This document shows positions 39,120 through 49,012 of a stretch of DNA of 64,000 nucleotides, piece by piece. Made by a program: the position numbers and the translations under genes. How positions within the stretch are numbered: position 1 is the stretch's first letter; each line of letters begins with the position of its first letter. The notes below the pieces were generated by a model. It saw only the letters and a program-made list of their open reading frames with translations. It did no database searches and was not told where the DNA came from. The stretch is from JBKHXF01 sp046566145 (lineage in GTDB: Bacteria; Actinomycetota; Nitriliruptoria; Nitriliruptorales; Nitriliruptoraceae): contig JBKHXF010000034.1 in assembly GCA_046566145.1 (NCBI GenBank), forward strand, positions 14,730-78,729, written 5' to 3'.

Positions 39120-40037
39120 TCAGTCGAAGCTGATGCCGAGCGCGGTGACGATCTTGCCGGTCTGCTCCATGACGCCGGAGGTGAACTCCGCCGGCGCGTC
39201 GCCGAGCGCCATGACCCGGTCCCACTTGTCGGCCACGTCGTCGGGCGTGAACCCCGCGTCGAACGTCGCGCCCTCGCCCTCGACGATGGCCACGCGGGCG
39301 ATGTAGCCGCCCCCGACGGAGAAGATGCGCCCGGAGTCGGTGCACGCCTCCGAGGCGAGGTAGCCGACCAGCGGCGAGACGTTCTCCGGCTCCAGCACCG
39401 CGAGCAGCTGCGGCGGCATGATGTCCTCGGTCATGCGCGACGCCGCGACCGGCGCGATGACGTTGGCGTTGATGCCGTACTTGGCGCCCTCGATGGCGAG
39501 CGTCCGGGTCAGCCCGGTGATGCCCATCTTCGCCGCCGAGTAGTTCGACTGGCCGAAGTTGCCGTACAGGCCCGAGCCCGACGTGGTGTTCACGATCCGG
39601 CCGTACCCCTGGTCCTTGAGGTGGGTCCACGCGGCCATCGACACGTAGAACGAGCCGTAGAGGTGGACCTTGAGGACCAGGTCGAGCGCCTCCGGCGTCA
39701 GCTTCGCGAACGAGGTGTCGCGCAGGATGCCCGCGTTGTTGACGACGATGTCGACGCGCCCGAACGCGTCGATCGCGCTCTGCACGACGCTCGACGCACC
39801 CTCGACGTCGGCGACCGAGGCGTAGTTCGCGACGGCCTCGCCGCCGGCGGCCTCGATCTCGGCGACGACCTGGTCGGCCATCTCCGAGCCACCGCCCTCA
39901 CCGGCCCGGTTCCCCCCGAGGTCGTTCACGACCACCTTCGCGCCGCGGCTCGCGAGCAGCAGGGCGTGGCTGCGTCCGAGGCCGCCGCCGGCGCCCGTCA
40001 CCACGGCCACACGGCCCTCGTAGTCGATCCCTGCCAC
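39120..40037 (-). CDS. short-chain dehydrogenase/reductase, MFE-2-like
   Basis: This 305-residue SDR has the cofactor motif VVTGAGGGLGRSHALLLASRGAKVVVNDLGG, the structural NNAG (VNNAGILRDTSF), the catalytic Ser in VNTTSGSGLYGNFGQ and Tyr/Lys in NYSAAKMG. The VNDLGG after strand 2 and ILRDTSFAKLT are typical of the 3-hydroxyacyl-CoA dehydrogenase part of peroxisomal MFE-2-type proteins, so beta-oxidation of fatty or sterol side chains is plausible. Minus-strand TAGCCT at 40108-40113 is a likely -10. Confidence 0.9.
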   Translation of the reverse strand: MAGIDYEGRVAVVTGAGGGLGRSHALLLASRGAKVVVNDLGGNRAGEGGGSEMADQVVAEIEAAGGEAVANYASVADVEGASSVVQSAIDAFGRVDIVVNNAGILRDTSFAKLTPEALDLVLKVHLYGSFYVSMAAWTHLKDQGYGRIVNTTSGSGLYGNFGQSNYSAAKMGITGLTRTLAIEGAKYGINANVIAPVAASRMTEDIMPPQLLAVLEPENVSPLVGYLASEACTDSGRIFSVGGGYIARVAIVEGEGATFDAGFTPDDVADKWDRVMALGDAPAEFTSGVMEQTGKIVTALGISFD

Positions 40038-40261
40038 GGCGTCGGTCCTCTCGTCGTCGGTCGGTGGTGATGGGCGCGCGCCGTCCGCCGGCGCGGCACC
40101 GCGGCGGAGGCTACTCGGGTGGACGGTCGCCCCCTCAACCCGGGCGGCTGCCCGGGGAGGGGTCCGGGCGGTGGGTAGCATCCGCCGGCGGACCGGCTCC
40201 CCCGCGCGCCGAGCCGGCCGCCCGCACGCGCCCGCCGTCAGACCGAGCCGACAGGACCCCC

Positions 40262-41470
40262 GTGGAGCCGCGCCCCGCACCGCCGCACGGTCGGCTCGCG
40301 ACGCGCGCCGTGCACGCGTCCCGGGTCGCACCGCCGGCGCAGGCCCCGGTGGCGCCCGCGATCTACCCGACCTCGGCGTGGGTCGCCGGCGCGACGCGTG
40401 AGCTCGGGGAGCTGCTCACCGACGAGCGCGAGGGCTACGTCTACGGCCGCTACGACAACCCCACCAACACCTCGCTGCACGCGGTCGTGGCGGCCCTGCA
40501 CGGCGCGCCGGCGGCGTGGTCGCTGTCGAGCGGGACGGCCGCCATCCACGCGGCCCTCGACGCCTGCCGCGCCGGCGGCCGCATCCTCGCCACCGACGCG
40601 CTCTACGGCGGGACGTGGTCGCTGCTGCGGCGCCTCGAGCGCGATCGTGGCTGGCAGGTCGACCACGTCGACCTCGCGCACGCCGCCGACCACCTCACCG
40701 ACGAGCACACCGTCGTCTACGCCGAGACGATCGCGAACCCCTCCACCCGGGTGGCCGACCTCGGCGTGCTCGGTGACCTGTGCGCGGACCGCGGCGTGCA
40801 CCTGCTCGTCGACAACACCTTCGCATCGCCGGCGCTGTGCCGCCCGCTCGAGCACGGCGCCACGGTCGTGGTCGAGTCGGCCACGAAGTTCCTGGCCGGT
40901 CACGGCGACGTGGTCGCCGGCGTGGTGGCCGGGCCCGAGGACATCGTGGCCGCGGTGCGCCGGCACACGTTCGAGTACGGCACGACGCTCGGCCCCTTCG
41001 AGGCGTGGCTCGTCGCCCGCGGCGCCCAGACGCTGCCGCTGCGGTACGCGGCGTCCTGCCGCAACGCCGCGGTCGTGGCGCAGCGCCTCGCCACCTCCGG
41101 GCCCGCCACCCACGTGGCGCACCCGTCCCTGCCCGACCACCCCGACCACGCGCGCGCGGCGACGCTGTTCGACGGCGACCAGCGCGGTGCCGTGCTGAGC
41201 TTCCGCCTGCCGACCCGCGGGGCCGCGGAGGCGTTCGCGGACGCCTGCGAGGTGTTCCTGCCCGCGACCACCCTCGGTGGCACCCACTCGCTCGTCCTGC
41301 ACCCCGCCTCGACGTCGCACCGCGACGTCGACGAGGTCGGCCTGGCCGCTGCGGGCATCACCCTCGGCACGGTCCGCCTGTCGCTCGGGATCGAGGACGA
41401 GGCCGACCTGCTCGCCGACCTCGACCGCGCGCTCGCGGCCGCGTCGCACGCCCTGATTGGCACGCCCTGA
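40262..41470 (+). CDS. Cys/Met metabolism PLP-dependent enzyme (trans-sulfuration family)
   Basis: This 402-residue protein has the cystathionine gamma-lyase/synthase fold: YVYGRYDNPTNTSLHAVVAALHGA, SSGTAAIHAAL, DNTFASPALCRPLEHGATVVVESATKFLAGHGDVVAGVV with the PLP lysine in SATKF, and LGGTHSLVLHPASTSH near the end. Members include cystathionine gamma-synthase, beta- and gamma-lyases, O-acetylhomoserine sulfhydrylase and methionine gamma-lyase. Motifs do not separate these. The -10-like TAGCAT is at 40176-40181. The ddl gene follows after 52 nt. Confidence 0.9.
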   Translation: MEPRPAPPHGRLATRAVHASRVAPPAQAPVAPAIYPTSAWVAGATRELGELLTDEREGYVYGRYDNPTNTSLHAVVAALHGAPAAWSLSSGTAAIHAALDACRAGGRILATDALYGGTWSLLRRLERDRGWQVDHVDLAHAADHLTDEHTVVYAETIANPSTRVADLGVLGDLCADRGVHLLVDNTFASPALCRPLEHGATVVVESATKFLAGHGDVVAGVVAGPEDIVAAVRRHTFEYGTTLGPFEAWLVARGAQTLPLRYAASCRNAAVVAQRLATSGPATHVAHPSLPDHPDHARAATLFDGDQRGAVLSFRLPTRGAAEAFADACEVFLPATTLGGTHSLVLHPASTSHRDVDEVGLAAAGITLGTVRLSLGIEDEADLLADLDRALAAASHALIGTP

Positions 41471-41522
41471 CCGGCACGCCCTGACCCCTGACCCCTGTCC
41501 GCCCACCGTCACCGGAGCACCC

Positions 41523-42608
41523 GTGTCCCGCACCCGCGTCCTCGTCCTCTACGGCGGCCGCTCGGCCGAGCACGAGGTGTCCTGCCTGTCCGCCCGATCG
41601 GTCCTCGCGGCCCTCGACGCGGAGCGGTACGAGGCCGTCCCGGTCGGCATCACCCGGGAGGGGCGCTGGACGGCCACCGACGGTCGCATCGAGGCAGCGC
41701 CGGGCGCGGCGCTGCCCGAGGTCGACGGCAGCGGCCCCTCGCTCGCCCTGGTCGGCACCCGGCGTGGGCCGCGACTGGTCGAGGTCGGAGACGACGGGAC
41801 CGGGCGGGACCGCGGGCCCATCGACGTCTGCTTCCCCGTCCTGCACGGGCCCTACGGCGAGGACGGGACCGTGCAGGGCCTGCTCGCCACGGTCGGGCTG
41901 CCCTTCGTGGGCGCGGACGTGACCGCGTCGTCGGTCGGCATCGACAAGCGCGCCATGAAGGACACCTTCGCCGCGCAGGGCCTGCCACAGGTGCCGTTCG
42001 TCGCGGTCCACCGCGCCCGGTACGGCGAGGAGCGCGACGCGGTCCTCGCCGAGGTCGCGGACACCCTGACGTTCCCCGTGTTCACCAAGCCGGCCCGTCA
42101 GGGATCGTCCATCGGCATCACCAAGGTCGCCGACGCCGACGGGCTCGCCGCCGGCATCGACGAGGCGCTGCGCTACGACCGCGTCGTCATCGTCGAGGAG
42201 GGCGTCGACCGGCCGCGCGAGCTCGAGGTCGGGGTCCTCGGCAACGACACCATCGAGGTCACGCCGCCCGGGGAGATCCGGCCGAGCCACGAGTTCTACG
42301 ACTTCGAGGCGAAGTACCTCGACGACTCCGAGCTCGTGGTCCCCGCCGACGTCCCCGCGGACGTCGCGAGCCGCATCGACGAGATCGCCCGCCGCGCCTA
42401 CCGGGCGATCGGCTGCCGCGGGATGGCGCGCGTCGACTTCTTCCTCGCCGGCGACGGCACGCTCGTGCTCAACGAGATCAACACCATCCCGGGCTTCACG
42501 CCGAACTCGATGTTCCCGCGCCTGTGGGACGCCCAGGGGGTCGGGTACCCCGCGCTGGTCGAGCGGCTCCTCACGCTCGCGCTGGAGGCCGCCGCCGAGG
42601 AGTCCTGA
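41523..42608 (+). CDS. ddl: D-alanine--D-alanine ligase
   Basis: This 361-residue ATP-grasp ligase makes the D-Ala-D-Ala end of peptidoglycan precursors. It has VLYGGRSAEHEVSCLSARSV, FPVLHGPYGEDGTVQGLL, KPARQGSSIGI, RELEVGVLGN and the metal-binding EINTIPGFTPNSMFPRLW. The GTG start follows CCGGAGCACCC. The gpsA-ddl proximity is common in Actinobacteria; here the SDR and the PLP enzyme are inserted between. Confidence 0.96.
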   Translation: MSRTRVLVLYGGRSAEHEVSCLSARSVLAALDAERYEAVPVGITREGRWTATDGRIEAAPGAALPEVDGSGPSLALVGTRRGPRLVEVGDDGTGRDRGPIDVCFPVLHGPYGEDGTVQGLLATVGLPFVGADVTASSVGIDKRAMKDTFAAQGLPQVPFVAVHRARYGEERDAVLAEVADTLTFPVFTKPARQGSSIGITKVADADGLAAGIDEALRYDRVVIVEEGVDRPRELEVGVLGNDTIEVTPPGEIRPSHEFYDFEAKYLDDSELVVPADVPADVASRIDEIARRAYRAIGCRGMARVDFFLAGDGTLVLNEINTIPGFTPNSMFPRLWDAQGVGYPALVERLLTLALEAAAEES

Positions 42609-42639
42609 CCGGCTGTCAGAGGTTCACGGTCCGGCTGCG

Positions 42640-42873
42640 TCAGAGGTTGACGACGGGGCAGGTCAGCGTGCGCGTGATCCCGTCGATGCCCTGGATGCGG
42701 GACACGACCAGCCGACCGAGCTCGTCGACGTTGGCGGCCTCGGCGCGGACGATGACGTCGTAGGGGCCCGTGACGTCGTCCGCGGCGGTCACGCCGGGGA
42801 CCTGCGCGGCGGCGGCGGCCACCTCGGCGGCCTTGGCCACCTCGGTCTGGATCAGGATGTACGCGACCACCAC
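42640..42873 (-). CDS. Lrp/AsnC ligand-binding (RAM) domain protein
   Basis: This 77-residue protein consists only of the AsnC-type effector-binding domain: VVVAYILIQTEVAKAAEVAAAAAQVPGV, ADDVTGPYDVIVRAEAANVDELGRLVVSRIQGIDG. It lacks a DNA-binding domain. The GTG at 42873 has GAGGAG upstream, better than the GTG at 42900. Stand-alone RAM proteins are common in Actinobacteria and may bind amino acids or pair with full-length Lrp proteins. Minus-strand TAGGCT at 42904-42909 is the likely -10. Confidence 0.88.
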   Translation of the reverse strand: MVVAYILIQTEVAKAAEVAAAAAQVPGVTAADDVTGPYDVIVRAEAANVDELGRLVVSRIQGIDGITRTLTCPVVNL

Positions 42874-42956
42874 GGCGGGCTCCTCGCTCGGCTCGGCCAC
42901 ACGAGCCTAACCGGGCGGACGGGGCACGTGCGGCGGGTCGGGCCCCGTACGCGAGC

Positions 42957-42981
42957 GAGCCGGGCCCCAGGGGCCCGGCTC
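42957..42981 (-). terminator. terminator hairpin after rpmB
   Basis: A perfect 12-bp inverted repeat (GAGCCGGGCCCC and complement) with one central base lies 19 nt beyond the rpmB stop on the minus strand. There is no T-tract. Confidence 0.65.
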
Positions 42982-42999
42982 ACACGGTGGTGCGGTCGC

Positions 43000-43206
43000 T
43001 CAGCGAGTGGTGACCGGCGGGCGCTGCATCTTGCCGGCCTTCAGGCACGACGTGCAGATGTTGACGCGCTGCACGCGGCCGTCCTTGAGGGCCCTGAGCT
43101 TCTGGATGTTCGGGTCCCAGCGCTTCGAGGAGCGGCGGTGGGAGTGGCTGACCTGCTTGCCGAACCACGGCTTCTTGCCGCAGTAGTCGCACACGGACGA
43201 CGCCAT
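43000..43206 (-). CDS. rpmB: 50S ribosomal protein L28
   Basis: This 68-residue protein starts MASSVCDYCGKKPWFGKQVSHSHRR and has RWDPNIQKLRAL. CDYC and CTSC (residues 6-9 and about 51-54) make it the zinc-binding C+ form. Some Actinobacteria also keep a zinc-free copy under Zur control; none is seen here. The ATG follows GGAGG. The likely -10 is minus-strand TAGCAT at 43348-43353, giving a leader of about 130 nt. Confidence 0.96.
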   Translation of the reverse strand: MASSVCDYCGKKPWFGKQVSHSHRRSSKRWDPNIQKLRALKDGRVQRVNICTSCLKAGKMQRPPVTTR

Positions 43207-43350
43207 GGTGGAACCTCCATCGGTGGCGGCCGCGTGGCGCGAGGGTGTGGTGCGCGCGGGGACCGGCCGGGGGACGTGCTGAAGTCTGGGATGTGGTGCT
43301 GACGCGGACGAGCCGCCCGGGCATGGGCGGCTCCACGTCGCCGTCGGATG

Positions 43351-44568
43351 CTACCAGTCGTCCTCGGTGGGCGCACCTCCCGGCCGGCGGCGCGCGCTCG
43401 ACGAGACGCCCTGCGCCGCGTCGGTGACGCCCCGGGCGACGCTGCCGGCCCCGCGGACGACGGCCTTGCCGCCGGCGGCCACGACGCCCCCCGCGACCCG
43501 CGTCGTCGCGACCGGGACCGACAGGATCGTGCCGAGCACGGGGACGTCCAGCACCGCGCCCAGGCCCTCCCGGCGTTCCCGCGCCCGCTCGCCTTCCGCG
43601 TCACCGATCCACCCGCGCGAGCGGAACCAGGTCAGCATGACGACGACCACCACCACGAACGAGATGCACATCCCGAGGAAGCCCCACGGGGAGGTCAGCC
43701 CCGGGATGTCGGTGAAGTTGGTCCCGAAGATGCCGGCGATCACCGAGATGGGCAGGAGCACGGCGGAGAGGATCGTGAGGGTCGCCAGCATCCGGTTCTG
43801 GCGGTCGTCGAGCGCCGAGCGGTACGACGCGAGCGCCGAGTCGAGCAGCGCCCGGTACGACTCCGACAGCTCCGCCATCCGGAACAGGTGGTCCTGCAGG
43901 TCGCGGAACCGGGCGACGTCCGCCTCGGTGAGCAGTCCCAGGGGGTCGCGCACGAGCTGCCGGACGGCCTCCGCCTGCGGGACCAGCGCCCGCCGCAGCT
44001 GGATCACGTCGCGCTGCAGGCCGTAGATGTCGCGGCGGGTCTCCTCGGTGGGCTGCGAGAGGATGTCCTCCTCGACGACGTCGAGCCGCTGCTCGATGAG
44101 GTCGACGAAGGGCACGAACACGTCGTGCATGACGTCGAGGAGGAGGTGGAGCAGCTCGCCGGGCGTCGTGACCGCGGCCCGACCGTCGGCCTCGTCGAGC
44201 TGTCGCCCGACCAGCTCCACGCTGGGCATGTGGGCGCGGTGGTGGGTGACGAGCAGACCCTCCGCCAGCGCGACGTCCAGCTCGGTCGTGCTCAGCTCGA
44301 CGTGGGCCGTGTCCAGCTGCATGCCGTGGACGGTGAGCGAGACCTGGTCACGGATGACCTCGACGCGCGGCAGGTGGCGGTCCACCAGCATGTCCTCGAG
44401 CACCAGCGGGTGCAGGTCGAGCACGGGGTGCCGGAGCACCTCGCCCTCGTCCTCGGTCGGCTCGGTGAGGTCGACCCAGAGGAAGCCATCCCGCCGCAGC
44501 GCCGCGTCGAGCTCCGAGCGGTCGACGCGGTGGACGCCGTCGGCGGTCACGTGGCGCAGGGTCAACAC
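43351..44568 (-). CDS. CorA-family divalent cation transporter with GTN variant motif
   Basis: This 405-residue protein has the CorA build: a soluble acidic N-terminal domain, a long helix (about 170-270), and two membrane helices at about 272-292 (MLATLTILSAVLLPISVIAGIFG) and 303-325. The loop motif that follows helix 1, YGMN in Mg2+ channels, reads FGTNF here. GMN variants occur in ZntB-like and other subfamilies, so the ion and direction of transport are uncertain. An extra Gly/Ala-rich C-terminal tail of about 70 residues follows. It is divergent from the DAK-domain gene. Confidence 0.85.
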   Translation of the reverse strand: MLTLRHVTADGVHRVDRSELDAALRRDGFLWVDLTEPTEDEGEVLRHPVLDLHPLVLEDMLVDRHLPRVEVIRDQVSLTVHGMQLDTAHVELSTTELDVALAEGLLVTHHRAHMPSVELVGRQLDEADGRAAVTTPGELLHLLLDVMHDVFVPFVDLIEQRLDVVEEDILSQPTEETRRDIYGLQRDVIQLRRALVPQAEAVRQLVRDPLGLLTEADVARFRDLQDHLFRMAELSESYRALLDSALASYRSALDDRQNRMLATLTILSAVLLPISVIAGIFGTNFTDIPGLTSPWGFLGMCISFVVVVVVMLTWFRSRGWIGDAEGERARERREGLGAVLDVPVLGTILSVPVATTRVAGGVVAAGGKAVVRGAGSVARGVTDAAQGVSSSARRRPGGAPTEDDW

Positions 44569-44616
44569 GTCGGGGTCCTCCGACCGGCCGTGGCACGGAC
44601 GGCCCGGTCGTGGCGG

Positions 44617-44622
44617 AGCCTA
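44617..44622 (-). promoter_or_regulatory. putative -10 element of the CorA-like gene
   Basis: The minus strand reads TAGGCT 49 nt before the GTG start. The same hexamer occurs on the plus strand at 44644-44649 for the divergent gene. Confidence 0.45.
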
Positions 44623-44643
44623 CGGTGGCGCACCCCCGGTCAG

Positions 44644-44649
44644 TAGGCT
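44644..44649 (+). promoter_or_regulatory. putative -10 element of the DAK-recG unit
   Basis: TAGGCT lies 59 nt before the GTG of the DAK-domain gene. Confidence 0.45.
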
Positions 44650-44707
44650 CGTCGGACGTCCGCGCGTGGCGCGGGTCCGCAGACGACGACCGGGAGCGGC
44701 GACGCAC

Positions 44708-46302
44708 GTGGGTGGCCTCAGCCTCACCGACGTCCTCGTCCGCGTCCAGCGTCGGCTCGCCGCGCACCGGACCGAGGTCGACGACCTCAACGTGTTCCCG
44801 GTGCCGGACGGCGACACGGGCACCAACATGCTGCTCACGGTCCGTGCGGCCGTCGAGGCCGCCCACGCGCTGCCCACCGGTGCTCCGGCGGCCGAGCTGC
44901 GGGAGGCGGTCGTCCGGGCCGCGTTGCGCGGCGCGCGGGGCAACTCCGGGGTGATCCTCTCCCAGGTCGTGCGGGCGCTCGCCGAGGAGGTCGACGGCGA
45001 GCTCGACGTCGACGGGTGGCGCCGGGCGCTCGCCCGGGGCCGTGAGCTCGCCTGGCAGGCCGTCGCCGAGCCGGTCGAGGGGACCATCCTCACCGCGATC
45101 GCGGTCGCGGCGGAGAGCGCCGCCGGCGCCAGCGGCGACCTCGCCGACGTCACCGAGCGCGTCCGCCTCGACGTCCACGCCGCCGTCGCCCGTACCCCGC
45201 AGCAGCTCGCCGTCCTCGCCGAGGCCGGCGTCGTCGACGCCGGCGCCCGCGGGTTCGCGCTGCTCTGCGACGCGGTCCACGGCCTCGTCACCGGTGAGGA
45301 CGTCGACGACGTCCCGCCGCCGCACGTCCACCGCACCACCCCGGTGGTCGTGGAGCGCGAGGCCGGCTCCAGCGAGTACCGCTTCGAGGTGCAGTACCTG
45401 CTCGAGCTGCCCGCCGACCGGGCCGAGCACGCCGACGAGACCGTCGCGGCCGAGCTGCGGCGCCAGCTCGAGGGCATCGGCGACTCGGTGGTGGTCGTCG
45501 GCGCCGGCGAGCTCCTCACCGTCCACGTCCACACCGACGACGTCGGCCCGGCCATCGAGCTCGCCCTGCGACACGGACGGCCGTCGCGCATCGAGGTCGT
45601 CGCCTTCGCCGAGCAGATCGCCGCCCGTGACGAGGCGCGCGCCGCGGCCGCCGCGCTCGGCTGCGTCGTGGTGCTGCCCGGGCACGGCCTCGCCGCCCTG
45701 GCCGAGGAGGTCGGCGCGGTCGTGGTCCACGGCGCCGGCGGCGCGCTGCCCTCGGTCGCCGACCTGCTCGACGGTGTCGGCGCCGCCGGCGCGGAGCGCA
45801 TCGTGGTGCTCCCGGGGCACCGCAACGCCGTCCCGACCGCCCACCAGGCCGCCGAGGTGTCCCGCGCCGAGGGCGGGCGCGAGATGCTCGTCGTCGACGA
45901 GGCCGACTCGCCCGCCGGCGTCCTCGCCGCCCTCGCCGTGTTCGACCCGTCCGACCCGGACACGCTCGGGGAGATGTCGCTCGCCGCGGGCGCGGTCACC
46001 CCGGGGGAGGTCGTCGCGGCCGTCCGGGACGCCGAGACCCCCGCCGGCGCGGTGCGCAGGGGCCAGTGGCTCGGCGTGCTCGACGGTGACGTCGTGGCGG
46101 TCGCCGATGACCCGTGCGACGCCCTCGAGGCCGTCGCGGGGCGCTGCGCCGACGCCGAGCTCGTCACCCTCGTGGTCGGGGCGGACGTCGACGCCGACGA
46201 GCAGGCCCGCGCGCGCGACTGCCTCACCGCCGCCCTGCCCGACGCCGAGGTCGACCTCGTGGACGGCGGCCAGCGCCCGGCCCGCTACCTGCTCGGGTTC
46301 GA

Positions 46303-46306
<4 letters not shown>
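44708..46306 (+). CDS. DAK2-domain (FakA/YloV-like) kinase-type protein
   Basis: This 532-residue protein has an N-terminal DAK2 (DhaL-like) domain with the ATP/Mg signature DDLNVFPVPDGDTGTNMLLT and RGARGNSGVILSQVVRAL. A middle domain with EYRFEVQYLLEL and HVHTDDVGPAIELAL follows, then a C-terminal DegV-like half. This is the FakA build; FakA phosphorylates fatty acids held by a FakB carrier. No FakB is seen here. In Actinobacteria this gene nearly always precedes recG, and it overlaps recG here by 4 nt. Confidence 0.92.
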
Positions 46307-48471
<2,165 letters not shown>

Positions 48472-48494
48472 GCGGGCCGGGCCGGTGGGCAGGG

Positions 48495-48938
48495 TCAGCG
48501 CCGGCGGCGCGCCACCGACACGGCCCACCACACCAGCGGGACCTGCAGGGGCAGGCGCGCGATCGCCGCCGCGCGGGTCGAGAGCCAGCCGGGCGCCGCG
48601 CCGTAGCCGCCGTCGACGACCGCCTGGACGTTCGCCGGGAAGACCCCGACGAGCGTGACGGCCGCCAGCACACCGCCGGCGCGGGCCGTCGACCGGCGGG
48701 ACAGCAGCAGCGCCGAGGCGCCCTCGGCCGCGGCCGACGCGAGGTTCCAGAACGACGCGCTGCCCGGCAGCACGTCCGGGACCATCGCCTCGAACCACCC
48801 CGGGCGCACGACGTGCGCCACCGCCGCGCCGCCCAGCAGCGCCGCGAGGCCGAGCCTCGCCGCGCGCTGCCGGCCGGACTCGGTCGCGGTCGGGTCGGGC
48901 AGGGTCGGGTCGGTCGGGCTCGGGTCGGGCTCGTCCAC
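48495..48938 (-). CDS. DoxX-like small membrane protein
   Basis: This 147-residue protein has four hydrophobic segments after a polar N-terminal tail of about 25 residues. The pattern LGLAALLGGAAVAHVVRPGWFEAMVPDVLPG fits DoxX-like/MauE-type proteins of Actinobacteria, with the H(V)xxPxxF after helix 1 and an FPANVQAVVDG loop between helices 3 and 4. Function is unknown. It converges with recG, stops 23 nt apart, and is divergent from oligopeptidase B. Confidence 0.8.
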   Translation of the reverse strand: MDEPDPSPTDPTLPDPTATESGRQRAARLGLAALLGGAAVAHVVRPGWFEAMVPDVLPGSASFWNLASAAAEGASALLLSRRSTARAGGVLAAVTLVGVFPANVQAVVDGGYGAAPGWLSTRAAAIARLPLQVPLVWWAVSVARRRR

Positions 48939-48974
48939 GGCCGCACCTCCGGGTCGTCTCGGCCGGGGGCACCG

Positions 48975-48980
48975 TACGCT
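48975..48980 (+). promoter_or_regulatory. putative -10 element of the oligopeptidase B gene
   Basis: TACGCT lies 32 nt before the GTG start. Confidence 0.5.
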
Positions 48981-49012
48981 CCGCCGCCCGCCGCACAGGA
49001 GCCGACCCCCAC

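Noticed and set aside
40262..41470. A specific name such as metB, metC or mgl for the PLP enzyme
   Set aside because: Motifs visible by eye do not separate gamma-synthases, lyases and sulfhydrylases of this family.
41456..41495. Direct repeat GGCACGCCCTGACC at the end of the PLP enzyme gene as a mobile-element footprint
   Set aside because: It occurs only twice in tandem, with no inverted ends or transposase. It is more likely replication slippage.
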